The notes: generated by a model from the sequence alone, not told the origin. A DNA stretch of 64,000 nt from Occultella aeris (GCF_902703175.1 NZ_CACRYJ010000034.1:120694-184693); one strand, 5' to 3'; positions 25,282-33,886 are shown, counted from the stretch's first letter. Numbers and translations: made by a program.

Positions 25282-26095
25282 TCAGCCCACATCCCACGCG
25301 GTCAACGTGACATGGCCGCCCGCCTGGCCGATCGCGTACAACCGGTCGCCGTCAGGGCCATCTGGCCCCACCATCCGTCGGTCGGGGCCTCCCAGACCGG
25401 TTCCCCAGTGCGGATGTCGATCGCCACCAAGGCCTCGAGGTCCGCCGCAGACCCCATCAGGACGCTGCCAGCACCCACGGGCGGCCACGCAACCCATGCC
25501 TGCGACGGGAGCGACCATTCCTGCGCACCCGTCACCTCATCGATGCCCACGAGGCCGGTCTCGGCGGAGGCGACGAGGCGGCCGGCCAAGCGTGCAACCG
25601 GCCACGCGTCGGCCCTGCGCCAGAGGCGTTCGCCGGTGTCCGCGTCGGTTGCCACCATTTCGCTTTCGGCAACGGACTCGTCGTCGGTGACCTCAGCGGT
25701 GCCGATGACTACCGAAGACGTCGGATCATCATCAACCTGGAGGTAGTCCTGGCCGGAAGGCAACGGAATCGGATCCCGGTCGGCGGAGTACACGACGGCA
25801 CCATCGGCCCGATCGACCAGCCAATCCGGTCGACCGAACGCGAGGGGCAACACCGTCGTGGGATTGTCGATGACGGCTCCGGGGGCGCGGCCGGTGCGAT
25901 CAGGACGCCGGCGCCCACGAGGGCGAGCGCGCCGGCAGCCCAGGGCATGATTGCGCCCCAGCGGTCCTTGCCTCGGGTCGCACCGGGTCGGCGACGCACC
26001 TCCCGCGGTGCCAGCCCAGCGACGCGGTCGGATAGGCGTTCGGGCTCGTCGTCGCCGGCGAACGTCAGTACGAACTCGTCACCCCGCGACGCCAT
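25282..26095 (-). pseudogene. Frameshifted membrane-anchored PQQ-like beta-propeller gene
   Basis: Reading from ATG 26095, the first frame gives a ~50-residue cytoplasmic part ('GDEFVLTFAGDDE') and a membrane helix (WAAGALALVGAGVLIAPAA). Near 25875-25890, in a GC run, one missing base moves the reading to a second frame that holds the propeller strands (VDDDPTSS, 'WPVARLAGRL', 'QEWSLP'). Near 25355 another missing base moves it to a third frame that holds the ending GDRLYAIG...TLTAWDVG and the TGA at 25282. Restoring both bases gives ~270 residues aligning with the neighbour at 26116 and the fragment at 12830. Either a decayed gene or two sequencing errors; function unknown. Confidence 0.7.
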
Positions 26096-26115
26096 GGCGC
26101 CATTGTGCCGGGACC

Positions 26116-27459
26116 TCACTCGGACTCGAACCGCCACATCGTGAGCGAGGTGTTGGTGAGCAGGACCAGGTGGTCCCCGGTCGGCGCGACGTCGAGCGGG
26201 TAGTCCCCGACGGTCGGCATCCGCCAGCGCAGCGCACCGGTCGCCGTGTCCAGGCCGGCCAGCGAGGTCCCTCCGTCGGCGTCGGAGATACCGACCAGCA
26301 CCGTGTCACCGGCGCCGACGCAGGCGCACCAGGCCAGCCGCCCCCGGCTGGCCGACGTTGTCCAGATCTGTTCCCCGGTCTGCTCGACCAGGCCGAACAG
26401 CGCACTGTCGGTGTAGACGAGCACGCGCCCGTCCAGCCGGGCGAACGGGTACGGGTAGGCCTGCGGGAGCGACCAGAGCGGCTCGCCGGTGGTCCTGGTC
26501 AACGCGTCGAGCGTGCCGCCGCGCACCTGGAAGACGACGTCGGAGTCCGGGTCGTCGTCCACGGGCATCGTCACCCCGTACGGCGCGATCGGGACCGGCT
26601 CGACGCTGGTCTCGCCGTCCGTGACCACCTGCCGGCCGCCGGAGTTCCCGGACTCCAGGGCGACGATCACGCCGGGCAACTCGTACACGAAGCCGCGGTC
26701 GAGACGGATCTCGCCGGTCTCGGCATCGAGCACGAACCCCGCGAACACGGAGACGAAGACCTCCCCGTCGACCACCCGGAGCACCGGCGCGTAGGGCTCT
26801 CCCCGCAGGCCAGGGCCGATGAGGGTGCTCCACCGGGGCTCGGCGAGGGGGTCCGAGCCCTGCAGACGCACCACCCGCTGGCCGTCCGCGTCCTGGCGCA
26901 ACGCGATGATGTCACCGTCGGTCTGCGTGACCAGGAGGGCGCCGGGCATCGGGGTGCGGCTGACGGTGCCGTCGGCAACGTCGACCCTCAGGATCGCGGC
27001 ATCGACGTCGCGCCCCGCCCGGCAGAGCAACGGCTCGAACTCCCACGCGCAGGTCATCCCGGGCTCGGAGACGGACCAGATCGCGCGGCCGTCGGCGGCG
27101 TCGTAGCCGGTGACGGTCGACCACGTGCCCACCACCACACGGTCCTCGAAGACTGCGACCCGTGGGGTGTCGAGCCACGAGGTCAGGTTCGGCATCGGCA
27201 CGCTCCAGACCTCGTCGGGCGCCTGGGCCAGGTCGGCTTCGGCGACCACGCCCCACGCGGGCTGCGTGGGCGGAACGGTGAGCACGCCGACCACGATCAG
27301 TGAGACGGCCGCGGCGACCCAGGCGGGGGCCGAGGAGGTCGTCACCGGGCTGGGTCGCAGGCGTGGACCGGGTTCGCCGGCGTCCACGGGGGAGTCAGCC
27401 TCGGCCGGGACGTTCTCGGCTGCGAGGGTGAACTCGTCGTAGTCGCCTGGGGCGCCCAT
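26116..27459 (-). CDS. Membrane-anchored PQQ-like beta-propeller protein
   Basis: 447 residues: a ~45-residue acidic cytoplasmic N-terminus, one transmembrane helix (APAWVAAAVSLIVVGVLTV), then a large extracytoplasmic domain of repeated PQQ-type strands with recurring 'TGEPLWSLP', 'TGEQIWTT', 'TGALRWRMP' units (G-x-x-x-W in each blade). No PQQ-ligating residues or catalytic motif are evident, so it is probably a structural or sensing propeller. ATG 27459 is chosen because the N-terminal 'GDYDEFTL' then aligns with 'GDEFVLTF' of the downstream paralogue at 26095, from which it is separated by 20 nt. The two were an operon of paralogues. Confidence 0.78.
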   Translation of the reverse strand: MGAPGDYDEFTLAAENVPAEADSPVDAGEPGPRLRPSPVTTSSAPAWVAAAVSLIVVGVLTVPPTQPAWGVVAEADLAQAPDEVWSVPMPNLTSWLDTPRVAVFEDRVVVGTWSTVTGYDAADGRAIWSVSEPGMTCAWEFEPLLCRAGRDVDAAILRVDVADGTVSRTPMPGALLVTQTDGDIIALRQDADGQRVVRLQGSDPLAEPRWSTLIGPGLRGEPYAPVLRVVDGEVFVSVFAGFVLDAETGEIRLDRGFVYELPGVIVALESGNSGGRQVVTDGETSVEPVPIAPYGVTMPVDDDPDSDVVFQVRGGTLDALTRTTGEPLWSLPQAYPYPFARLDGRVLVYTDSALFGLVEQTGEQIWTTSASRGRLAWCACVGAGDTVLVGISDADGGTSLAGLDTATGALRWRMPTVGDYPLDVAPTGDHLVLLTNTSLTMWRFESE

Positions 27460-27574
27460 ACTCGATTGTCGTCCCGTACGCGGGGGTCCGCCCGGTGGTT
27501 GACCGACGGGAGTGGGCTCGTTGCGCCGAAGGTGAAGGCCCTGGACACGACCTGCCGCTCCTGCGCCGGCATGC

Positions 27575-27592
27575 GACACTTGAGAAAGTGTC
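27575..27592. promoter_or_regulatory. Inverted repeat upstream of the desaturase
   Basis: GACACTT-GAGA-AAGTGTC is a perfect 7-bp inverted repeat with a 4-nt centre, 73 nt before the desaturase ATG. Its size and symmetry fit a TetR/MarR-type operator; no such regulator lies nearby. Confidence 0.45.
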
Positions 27593-27664
27593 CGGCGCGA
27601 TCAAGCGGTCACGCCCAGGGCGCCGCCGTGCGTCACCACGCACGAATGAGCCCGAGGCGGCAGT

Positions 27665-28747
27665 ATGAGCAGTATCGCAATCGAGCGTCCGGCGACGGGT
27701 ACGGTCCGGGAACGGCATGTCAGCGACTTCAAGGAACTGACCCAGCGCGTGCAGGCTGCCGGTCTGCTGAAACGCAGTTACGCCTACTACTGGTCGAAGA
27801 TCATCGGCCTGACGTTCGGCGGGTTGGCACTCGCCGCGGCGTTCGTGCTGATCGGCAACAGCTGGTGGCAGATGGCGCTCGCGGTCGGCCTGGCCATGTT
27901 GATGACCCAGGTCGCCTTCCTCGGGCACGACGCCGCGCACCGGCAGATCTTCGTCTCCGGCAAGTGGAACGAGTGGATCTCCCTGATCCTGATCAACCTC
28001 TTCGTCGGCATGGGTCACGGCTGGTGGCAGCGCAAGCACACCAAGCACCACCAGGTCCCGAACAAGGTGGGCGCCGACCCGGACATCGGGGGCCGCGTGC
28101 TCGCGTTCACCCCGGAGGGCTACGCGTCCCGCAAGAACCCGCTGACCCGGTGGCTCGCCACCCAGCAGGGCCGCTTCTTCTTCCCGCTGTTGCTGCTCGA
28201 AGGTGTGAACCTGCACGTTCAGGGCATCAAGGGCGTGCTCTCCAAGGGCAAGGTCAAGCGTCGCTGGGTCGAGTTGAGCTTCATCGCGTTCCGCCTCGGC
28301 AGTTACTTCGCGCTCGTCTTCATCATCCTGCCGCCCGGCAAGGCCGCCGCGTTCATCGGCATCCAGCTCGCTGTGTTCGGCTTGTACATGGGCTCCTCGT
28401 TCGCGCCGAACCACATCGGGATGCCCCTGGTGCCGCCGACCGCGAAGATCGACTTCCTGCGCCGCCAGGTGCTCATGAGCCGCAACATCTCCGGCGGCCG
28501 GGCCGTCGACACGTTCATGGGTGGCCTGAACTTCCAGGTGGAGCACCACCTGTTCCCCTCGATGTCCCGCCCGAACCTGCGCAAGGTCGCGCCGATGGTG
28601 AGAGCCCACTGCGAGGCCCTCGGGGTGCGCTACACCGAGACCACTCTGATGCAGTCCTACCGGGCCGTGATCGCCTACCTGAACAAGGTCGGCCGCGGCG
28701 GCCTGGATGTATGGGCATGTCCATTGGCGGCGCAGTACCGCCTCTGA
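27665..28747 (+). CDS. Membrane fatty-acid desaturase
   Basis: 360 residues. It has the three histidine boxes of acyl-lipid/front-end desaturases: H88-D-A-A-H92, H125-T-K-H-H129 and Q291-V-E-H-H295, which bind the di-iron centre. Two pairs of hydrophobic helices lie between the boxes. The Q-V-E-H-H form of the third box is typical of delta-5/delta-6-like enzymes and of actinobacterial desaturases that introduce a double bond into membrane acyl chains, often at low temperature. No dedicated reductase is adjacent. It starts at ATG 27665 after a GAGGCGG site, and its stop is convergent with the fucosidase gene. Confidence 0.9.
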   Translation: MSSIAIERPATGTVRERHVSDFKELTQRVQAAGLLKRSYAYYWSKIIGLTFGGLALAAAFVLIGNSWWQMALAVGLAMLMTQVAFLGHDAAHRQIFVSGKWNEWISLILINLFVGMGHGWWQRKHTKHHQVPNKVGADPDIGGRVLAFTPEGYASRKNPLTRWLATQQGRFFFPLLLLEGVNLHVQGIKGVLSKGKVKRRWVELSFIAFRLGSYFALVFIILPPGKAAAFIGIQLAVFGLYMGSSFAPNHIGMPLVPPTAKIDFLRRQVLMSRNISGGRAVDTFMGGLNFQVEHHLFPSMSRPNLRKVAPMVRAHCEALGVRYTETTLMQSYRAVIAYLNKVGRGGLDVWACPLAAQYRL

Positions 28748-28804
28748 GCATCTCAGGCGGTACGGGCGCATGCCCGACGGCGGTGGCCGGCCGGGTGGGC
28801 CGCG

Positions 28805-30094
28805 TCAGTCCGGCGGTGGTGTCGTCGGCGCACGGTAGTTCGCTGGCAGGTCCGGCACGACCGCGCCGCCGGTGTCGTGCCCCGTGACGGACGTGACGTG
28901 ACCGGCCGCGGACGCACCGCCGTCGGCATCCACCCGGACCAGTAACTCGCGCACCCGGACCGGTTCGAAGACGTGCACCCGGCGGACCCCGACGGTGCCC
29001 GCGGCGACCAGCACCACGCCGTCGGGCGTGCGCACCTCGTGCCCGCGCACGTGCTGGCCGGCGGTGAGGTCCTCGCGCAGCACCAGGTGATCGATGGTCA
29101 CCGGTCGCTCGAACCGGGCCAGCACAGTGTCCCCCGACGAGGTCAGGGTTGCCGGGACAGGGGCCGCGAACCGGCGGTCCCATTCGGTCCGCCACGCGCG
29201 CACCCGGGCCACGTCCTCGTCGGGGATGTGCCCGCGGGCATCGGGTGGAAGGTTCAGCAGCAGGCCTGCGCCGAGGCCGATCGACCGGTAGGCGATGGCG
29301 AGCAGGTGGTCCACCGACTTCGGTGACTCGGCATCGTGGTGGAACCAGCCGGGGCGGATCGAGACGTCGCACTCCGGGGGCAGGTACTGCGCCTCGGCGA
29401 GGTCCGCGGTGCCCTCGGTGTAGTTGTCCGAGTGGGTCCGATCGACCTCGTACTCCACCGGATCGGCCGCGAGGCCGTCCTCGTTGCCGACCCAGCGGAT
29501 CGTCGGGCGGCCCATGTTGAAGACCATGGCACCGGGCTGGAGCTCGTCGATCAGGGCGGCGATCCGGTCCCAGCTGTAGCTGCGTCCTGCCGAGCCGGCG
29601 CCGTCGAACCAGAGCTCGAACAGCTCGCCGTAGTTCGTGCAGAGCTCGCGCAGCTGGGTCAGGTAGAGCTCGTCGTAGGCGTCGGGGTCCGCGTAGCAGG
29701 GCGCGTTGCGGTCCCAGGGGGACAGGTACAGCCCGAGCGCCAGACCGTGGCGCCGGCAGGCGGCAGCGACCTCCGCCACGACGTCCCCGCGCCCGTCGCG
29801 CCAGGGAGAGGAGGCCACGGAGTAGTCGGTCGTGGCGCTCGGCCACAGGCAGAACCCGTCGTGGTGCTTGGCGGTGAGCACGGCGTACCGCGCGCCCGCC
29901 TCGAGGGCGGTCCGGACCCACTGGTCGGCGTCGAGGTCGCCCGGGTCGAACGTGGCCGGATCGAGCGTGCCGTCGCTCCACTCGCGGTCGTTGAAGGTGT
30001 TGATGCCGAAGTGCCAGAACACCCCGAGCCCGGCCTCCTGCCAGCGCAGCTGCGCCGGGGTGGGCACGGATCTCGGGGGGCCGGGGTTGGTCAT
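28805..30094 (-). CDS. Alpha-L-fucosidase (glycoside hydrolase family 29)
   Basis: 429 residues with the GH29 (beta/alpha)8 core: 'GVFWHFGINTF' near the start, 'LTAKHHDGFCLWPS', 'LGLYLSPWDRN' and the nucleophile D164 in 'ELWFDG'. A short beta-sandwich domain closes the protein (about 330-429). There is no signal peptide, so it should act on imported fucosylated oligosaccharides. It is the last gene of an operon after the TIM-barrel and Gfo/Idh genes (55-nt gap), behind the promoter at 32253-32281. ATG 30094 is preferred over a long upstream extension that has no family match. Confidence 0.9.
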   Translation of the reverse strand: MTNPGPPRSVPTPAQLRWQEAGLGVFWHFGINTFNDREWSDGTLDPATFDPGDLDADQWVRTALEAGARYAVLTAKHHDGFCLWPSATTDYSVASSPWRDGRGDVVAEVAAACRRHGLALGLYLSPWDRNAPCYADPDAYDELYLTQLRELCTNYGELFELWFDGAGSAGRSYSWDRIAALIDELQPGAMVFNMGRPTIRWVGNEDGLAADPVEYEVDRTHSDNYTEGTADLAEAQYLPPECDVSIRPGWFHHDAESPKSVDHLLAIAYRSIGLGAGLLLNLPPDARGHIPDEDVARVRAWRTEWDRRFAAPVPATLTSSGDTVLARFERPVTIDHLVLREDLTAGQHVRGHEVRTPDGVVLVAAGTVGVRRVHVFEPVRVRELLVRVDADGGASAAGHVTSVTGHDTGGAVVPDLPANYRAPTTPPPD

Positions 30095-30149
30095 GGCTCC
30101 ATCCTCGCCGATCCGGGCCCGGCGCCCTTCGCACGCCCCGCCGAGTCGG

Positions 30150-31022
30150 CTACAGGTACGGGCGCACCAGTGTGTCGTAGCGCTGGGCCATCGTGGCGAT
30201 CGTCTCGTCGCCGGGGGCGTCCCAGATCTGCTGGTTGAAGATCTCGACCTCGACGTCGCCGGTGTAGCCGGTCCCGGCGATCCAGGAGGTGATCGTGGGA
30301 AAGTCGATGTACCCGTCGCCCATGAAGCCACGGGAGAGCAGTGCGTCCGTGGCCAGCGGGAGCAGCCAGTCGCAGACCTGGTAGGACGCGATCCGGCCCT
30401 GTGCGCCGGCCCGGGCGATCTGCTCGCGTAGGTCGGGGTCCCACCACACGTGGTAGGTGTCCACGACCACTCCGACGGTCTCGGCCGGGAACTGCTCGGC
30501 CAGGTCCAGGCACTGCTTCATCGTGGACAGCACCGCCCGGTCCGCGGCGAAGATCGGGTGCAGCGGCTCCAGGACGATCCGCACGTCGTGCTCGGCCGCG
30601 AACGGGGCCAGGTCGGCGACCCGGTCCGCCACCCGCTGCCGCGCCGCGACCAGGTCGCGGTCGCCGTCGGGCAGTGCCGGGCCGCCGGGCGCACTCGCCG
30701 CGCCGAGGCCACCGACCACCATGACCAGCTCGCGGGTGCCCAAGGTCGCGGCTTCGACGATCGCGGCCTTGTTGTCGTCGAGCGCGGCAGCCTTGCCCGC
30801 CTCGTCGGCCGCGGTCATGAACCCGCCGCGGCACAGCGAGGAGACCCGCAGCCCGGCGTCGGCGACGATCCTCGCGGCGTTCTCCAGGCCGGCCTCGGCG
30901 ACCCGGTCACGCCAGAGCCCGACGGCGGGCAGTCCCGCTCGCGCGGCGCCGTCGACCGCCTCGGCGAGCGTCCAGGCCTTGGTGGTGGCCGTGTTCAGGG
31001 ACAGCCGGCTCAGGTCCGCCAT
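30150..31022 (-). CDS. Sugar phosphate isomerase/epimerase-like TIM-barrel protein
   Basis: 290 residues of the xylose-isomerase-like TIM-barrel family (AP-endonuclease-2 fold). Probable metal ligands are in 'VLEPLHP' (Glu), 'VVVDTYHVWWD' (Asp/His) and the late 'DVEVEIFNQQIW' (Glu). Members epimerise or isomerise 3-keto sugars, inosose or hydroxypyruvate. The start overlaps the stop of the Gfo/Idh gene by one base (TGATG). The pair 'Gfo/Idh dehydrogenase plus sugar epimerase' is common for oxidation-dependent sugar or cyclitol catabolism, so it probably acts on the dehydrogenase product. Confidence 0.85.
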   Translation of the reverse strand: MADLSRLSLNTATTKAWTLAEAVDGAARAGLPAVGLWRDRVAEAGLENAARIVADAGLRVSSLCRGGFMTAADEAGKAAALDDNKAAIVEAATLGTRELVMVVGGLGAASAPGGPALPDGDRDLVAARQRVADRVADLAPFAAEHDVRIVLEPLHPIFAADRAVLSTMKQCLDLAEQFPAETVGVVVDTYHVWWDPDLREQIARAGAQGRIASYQVCDWLLPLATDALLSRGFMGDGYIDFPTITSWIAGTGYTGDVEVEIFNQQIWDAPGDETIATMAQRYDTLVRPYL

Positions 31023-32185
31023 CAGAGCGTGATGGGGCTGAGCTCGATGCGGCGACCCTCCGCCGAGGACGCCAGCCCGGCCTCGGCGAGCTGCACGCCG
31101 CGGGCGGCGGAGAGCAGGTCGTAGCGGTGCTCACGACCGGCGACGGCGTCGCGCAGGAACTCCTCCCACTGCAGCTTGAAGCCGTTGTCCAGGTCGTCGT
31201 TCGCGGGGACCTCGAGCCACTGGTCGCGGAACGGCTCGGTGACGGGCAGATCCGGGTTCCAGACCGGCTTCGGGGTGTGCGCGCGCTGCTGGGCGACGCA
31301 CTTGCGCAGCCCGGCGACGGCGGACCCGTGGGTGCCGTCCACCTGGAACTCGACGAGTTCGTCGCGGTAGACGCGCACGGCCCAGGAGGAGTTGATCTGG
31401 GCGATGATCTCCTCGCCGTTCGGGCCGGCGATCTCGAAGATGCCGTAGGCGGCGTCGTCGGCGGTGGCGTCGTAGGCCTCGCCGCGCTCGTCCCAGCGGG
31501 TGGGGATGTGGGTCGCGGTCCTGGCGACCACAGACTTCACGGAGCCGAGGATGCCCTCCAGGACGTAGTTCCAATGGCAGAACATGTCGGTCGTCATGCC
31601 ACCGCCGTCTTCCTTGCGGTAGTTCCAGGAGGGCCGCTGGGCGGACTGGTGGTCGCCCTCGAAGACCCAGTAGCCGAACTCGCCACGCAGGGACAGGATG
31701 CGGCCGAAGAAGCCCTCGTCCACGAGGCGGCGCAGCTTCACCAGACCCGGCAGGTACAGCTTGTCGTGCACGACGCCGGCGGTGACGCCGGTCTCAGTGC
31801 GGAGCCGAGCCAGCTGGATGGCCTCCTCGAGGGTCTCGGCGGTCGGCTTCTCGGTGAAGATGTGCTTGCCGTTGCGCATCGCCCGGGTCAGCGCGGCGTA
31901 GCGGCGGGAGGTCACCTGGGAGTCGAAGTAGACGTCGATGTCGTCGGCGTCGATGACCGCGTCCTGGTCGGTGGTCCATTCGGCGATGTCGTGCTTCTCG
32001 GCGATCTCTCGGACCGCATCCGCGCGCCGGCCCACCAGGATCGGCTCGACCTGGACCTTGGTGCCGTCCTCGAGGAGCACGCCACCGGCCTCCCGGATCG
32101 GCAGGATCGAGCGGAGCAGGTGCTGGCGATAGCCCATGCGGCCGGTGATGCCGTTCATGGCGATGCGGAGGGTGCGGGTCGTCAT
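31022..32185 (-). CDS. Gfo/Idh/MocA-family oxidoreductase
   Basis: 387 residues: N-terminal Rossmann fold ('IAMNGITGRMG'), the family E-K-P in 'HIFTEKPTAE', and a C-terminal substrate domain with 'KEDGGGMTTDMFCHW', which contains the histidine of the active site. ATG 32185 is chosen because the ~32 codons upstream in the same frame contain the promoter and operator. It is the first gene of the operon leading to the TIM-barrel protein and the fucosidase. It probably oxidises a hydroxyl of a sugar released in this pathway; the exact reaction is unknown. Confidence 0.88.
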   Translation of the reverse strand: MTTRTLRIAMNGITGRMGYRQHLLRSILPIREAGGVLLEDGTKVQVEPILVGRRADAVREIAEKHDIAEWTTDQDAVIDADDIDVYFDSQVTSRRYAALTRAMRNGKHIFTEKPTAETLEEAIQLARLRTETGVTAGVVHDKLYLPGLVKLRRLVDEGFFGRILSLRGEFGYWVFEGDHQSAQRPSWNYRKEDGGGMTTDMFCHWNYVLEGILGSVKSVVARTATHIPTRWDERGEAYDATADDAAYGIFEIAGPNGEEIIAQINSSWAVRVYRDELVEFQVDGTHGSAVAGLRKCVAQQRAHTPKPVWNPDLPVTEPFRDQWLEVPANDDLDNGFKLQWEEFLRDAVAGREHRYDLLSAARGVQLAEAGLASSAEGRRIELSPITL

Positions 32186-32236
32186 CGGGGTCGTCGTCTC
32201 CTGTGAATCGGTGGGGGAGTGAGGCACTCCCGCGTT

Positions 32237-32250
32237 GGAATGCGCTTTCC
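32237..32250. promoter_or_regulatory. Candidate LacI operator GGAATGCGCTTTCC
   Basis: Near-palindromic 14-mer starting 2 nt after the minus-strand -10 (TACGCT), so it covers the start of transcription of the Gfo/Idh-fucosidase operon. Related to sites at 8513-8526 and 33887-33900. Confidence 0.65.
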
Positions 32251-32252
32251 GT

Positions 32253-32281
32253 AGCGTACGGCCGGGGTCCGAGGACGTCAA
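32253..32281 (-). promoter_or_regulatory. Promoter of the Gfo/Idh-fucosidase operon
   Basis: Minus strand TTGACG (32281-32276) and TACGCT (32258-32253) with a 17-nt spacer, directly followed by the palindrome at 32237-32250. Confidence 0.6.
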
Positions 32282-32425
32282 GATCTGCCACGTCGGATGA
32301 GTCTGGCGGGTGCGAATCGTCGGTCGTCAGGGTGCTGGGTCGGCCTCCCAATTGTGGCCATCGGCCGATCGCGCCATGCTGGGCCCCGCACTGCAGCAAC
32401 CGAGGCGAACCTGGAGGACGAATCG

Positions 32426-32767
32426 ATGTCGGAGATTCTCAACGACTTGAAGGACAAGGCGGGCGAGGCGCTGGAGAGCGCGAAGAGCAAGGTCGGCCCC
32501 GCCGTCGCGGGTCTCACGGACAAGGCCGGCGACGTCTTCGAGGATGTGAAGGAGAAGGCCGGGGATGTCTTCGACGATGTGAAGGAGAAGACCGGGGATG
32601 TCTTCGAGGACGTGAAGGAGAAGGCCGGCGACGTGATCGAGGACGTCAAGGACCGCTTCGACGGCGACGACGACGTCGAGGCGCCGGCCGAAGTGCCCGC
32701 TGCTCCGGAGGCCGCTGCAGTTCCGGAGGCCGCTCCCGCTCCCGAGACGCCGACACCGCCCGCCTGA
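32426..32767 (+). CDS. LEA-like 11-mer repeat protein
   Basis: 113 residues, highly charged, no cysteine, no signal. Residues 33-76 consist of four 11-residue units of the form K-[AT]-G-D-V-[FI]-[ED]-D-V-K-[ED], flanked by similar degenerate units. This predicts one long amphipathic alpha-helix, as in group-3 LEA proteins, apolipoproteins and YtxH/CsbD-like stress proteins. The tail (about 80-113) is Pro/Ala/Glu-rich and disordered. ATG 32426 follows a GGAGGA site. The gene is solitary. A role in stress protection or membrane-surface binding is inferred from composition only. Confidence 0.75.
   Translation: MSEILNDLKDKAGEALESAKSKVGPAVAGLTDKAGDVFEDVKEKAGDVFDDVKEKTGDVFEDVKEKAGDVIEDVKDRFDGDDDVEAPAEVPAAPEAAAVPEAAPAPETPTPPA
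32522..32653 (+). repeat. Four tandem 33-bp repeats inside the LEA-like gene
   Basis: Units at 32522-32554, 32555-32587, 32588-32620 and 32621-32653 differ by only a few bases, so the protein repeat is also a recent DNA repeat. Copy number may vary between strains. Confidence 0.85.
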
Positions 32768-32777
32768 TGCCCCGCTG

Positions 32778-32813
32778 TCGACGGGCGCGTTGCAGGTGCG
32801 CCGCTCCCGTCGA
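32778..32813. terminator. Bidirectional hairpin between convergent genes
   Basis: TCGACGGG (32778-32785) pairs with CCCGTCGA (32806-32813); an inner GGCGC / GCGCC pair (32784-32788 / 32798-32802) competes or stacks with it. It lies between the ends of the LEA-like gene and the LacI gene. Confidence 0.55.
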
Positions 32814-32855
32814 GCTGCCGGTCGGGTTGCCGCTACCTGCCGCAGTGGTGCGGGA

Positions 32856-33878
32856 TCAGTTCCGCGGCGGTGTGGAGTCGCGCAGGACCACGGTGCTCGC
32901 CACCTGCTGGACGCGGGGCTCGGGCGCAGGCTCGGCCAGGGTCAGTTCGGTGGCGGCGGTCCCGACCTCGAGGAGCGGCACCCGCACCGTGGTCAGCGAT
33001 GGCGTCAGGTCCCGCAGCGTGACGATGTCATCGAAACCGGCGATCCCGATCCCGGTGCCGACCGCGACTCCCGCATCGCGCGCGGCCGCCATGGCGCCGA
33101 CAGCCATCACGTCGTTGACGGCGAAGACCACGTCGACGGCGGCGCCCGACTCGAGCAATTGGCGCATGCCCTCGTAGCCGCCGTCGCGGGTGAACGCCGA
33201 GCGCACGACGTGGTCGCGGGCCAGGGCGGCGTCGTGGGCGGCCAGGCCGGCCGTGAACCCGTCCATCCGGTCCCGAGCGGTGAGGTGGCCGGCCGGGCCG
33301 GCGAGGGCCGCGAACCGGCGGTAGCCGGCTCCGTGGAGCGCTCCCGCCAGGTCTGCGGCCCCGGCGGCGTTCTCGATCACGACCGTGTCCACGTCGAACA
33401 GCGGCTGGCCGATCATGGCGACCGCGCCACCGCCGGCACGGTAGGCGGCGAGGGCGGCGCGGAGGCGGTCGTTGACGGCCTCGTCGTCCGTCCGGCCACC
33501 GGCCATCACGATCGCCCGCGCCCGCTGGCTCTGGAGCACCTCGATGAAGGCGATCTCGCGCTCCGGGTCGTGGCCCGTGCTCGCGAGGGTAACCATCAGC
33601 CCGGCCTGCTCGGCGGCCGCGGTGACGCCGGAGGCGATCGAGGAGAAGTACGGGTCCGCGATGTCGTGCACGATCAGACCGATCGTGGTGGTGCGGCCAC
33701 GGGCCATCGCCTGCGCGTTCGCGTCCGGTGAGTAGTGCAGCGCTGCGGCCGCCGCGAGCACTCGGTCCCGCAGCTCGGGTCGGACCGTGCGGTTGGCGCT
33801 GCCGTTGATGGCACGCGAGGCGGTCGCGAGGGAGACGCCGGCCTCGCGGGCGACGTCGCTGAGGGTGACCGAGGGCAT
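32856..33878 (-). CDS. LacI-family repressor
   Basis: 340 residues: helix-turn-helix near residues 4-25 (LSDVAREAGVSLATASRAING), hinge 'YSPDANAQAMARG' and a sensor domain ending 'IGIAGFDDIVTLRDLTPSLTTV'. ATG 33878 is 6 nt after a -10-like TACCCT, so the mRNA is probably leaderless, and a palindrome (33887-33900) overlaps that -10. The same palindrome type lies before the fucosidase operon and the SDR/FAD operon, so it is a candidate regulator of both. It lies 35 nt before an unrelated acetyltransferase end. Confidence 0.9.
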   Translation of the reverse strand: MPSVTLSDVAREAGVSLATASRAINGSANRTVRPELRDRVLAAAAALHYSPDANAQAMARGRTTTIGLIVHDIADPYFSSIASGVTAAAEQAGLMVTLASTGHDPEREIAFIEVLQSQRARAIVMAGGRTDDEAVNDRLRAALAAYRAGGGAVAMIGQPLFDVDTVVIENAAGAADLAGALHGAGYRRFAALAGPAGHLTARDRMDGFTAGLAAHDAALARDHVVRSAFTRDGGYEGMRQLLESGAAVDVVFAVNDVMAVGAMAAARDAGVAVGTGIGIAGFDDIVTLRDLTPSLTTVRVPLLEVGTAATELTLAEPAPEPRVQQVASTVVLRDSTPPRN

Positions 33879-33886
33879 GGCACCAG

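Noticed and set aside
12830-26095. Mobile element carrying the glycosaminoglycan locus
   Set aside because: No transposase, integrase, tRNA-site or terminal inverted repeat was seen at either edge; only the wedge between paralogues is reported.
32278-32649. Minus-strand repeat protein (TSSKTSPAFSF units)
   Set aside because: It is the antisense reading of the 33-bp repeats of the LEA-like gene, whose plus strand has a ribosome site and coherent helix pattern.
32522-32653. Tandem 33-bp repeats as a CRISPR array
   Set aside because: Units are adjacent with no spacers and are in frame with a coding sequence.
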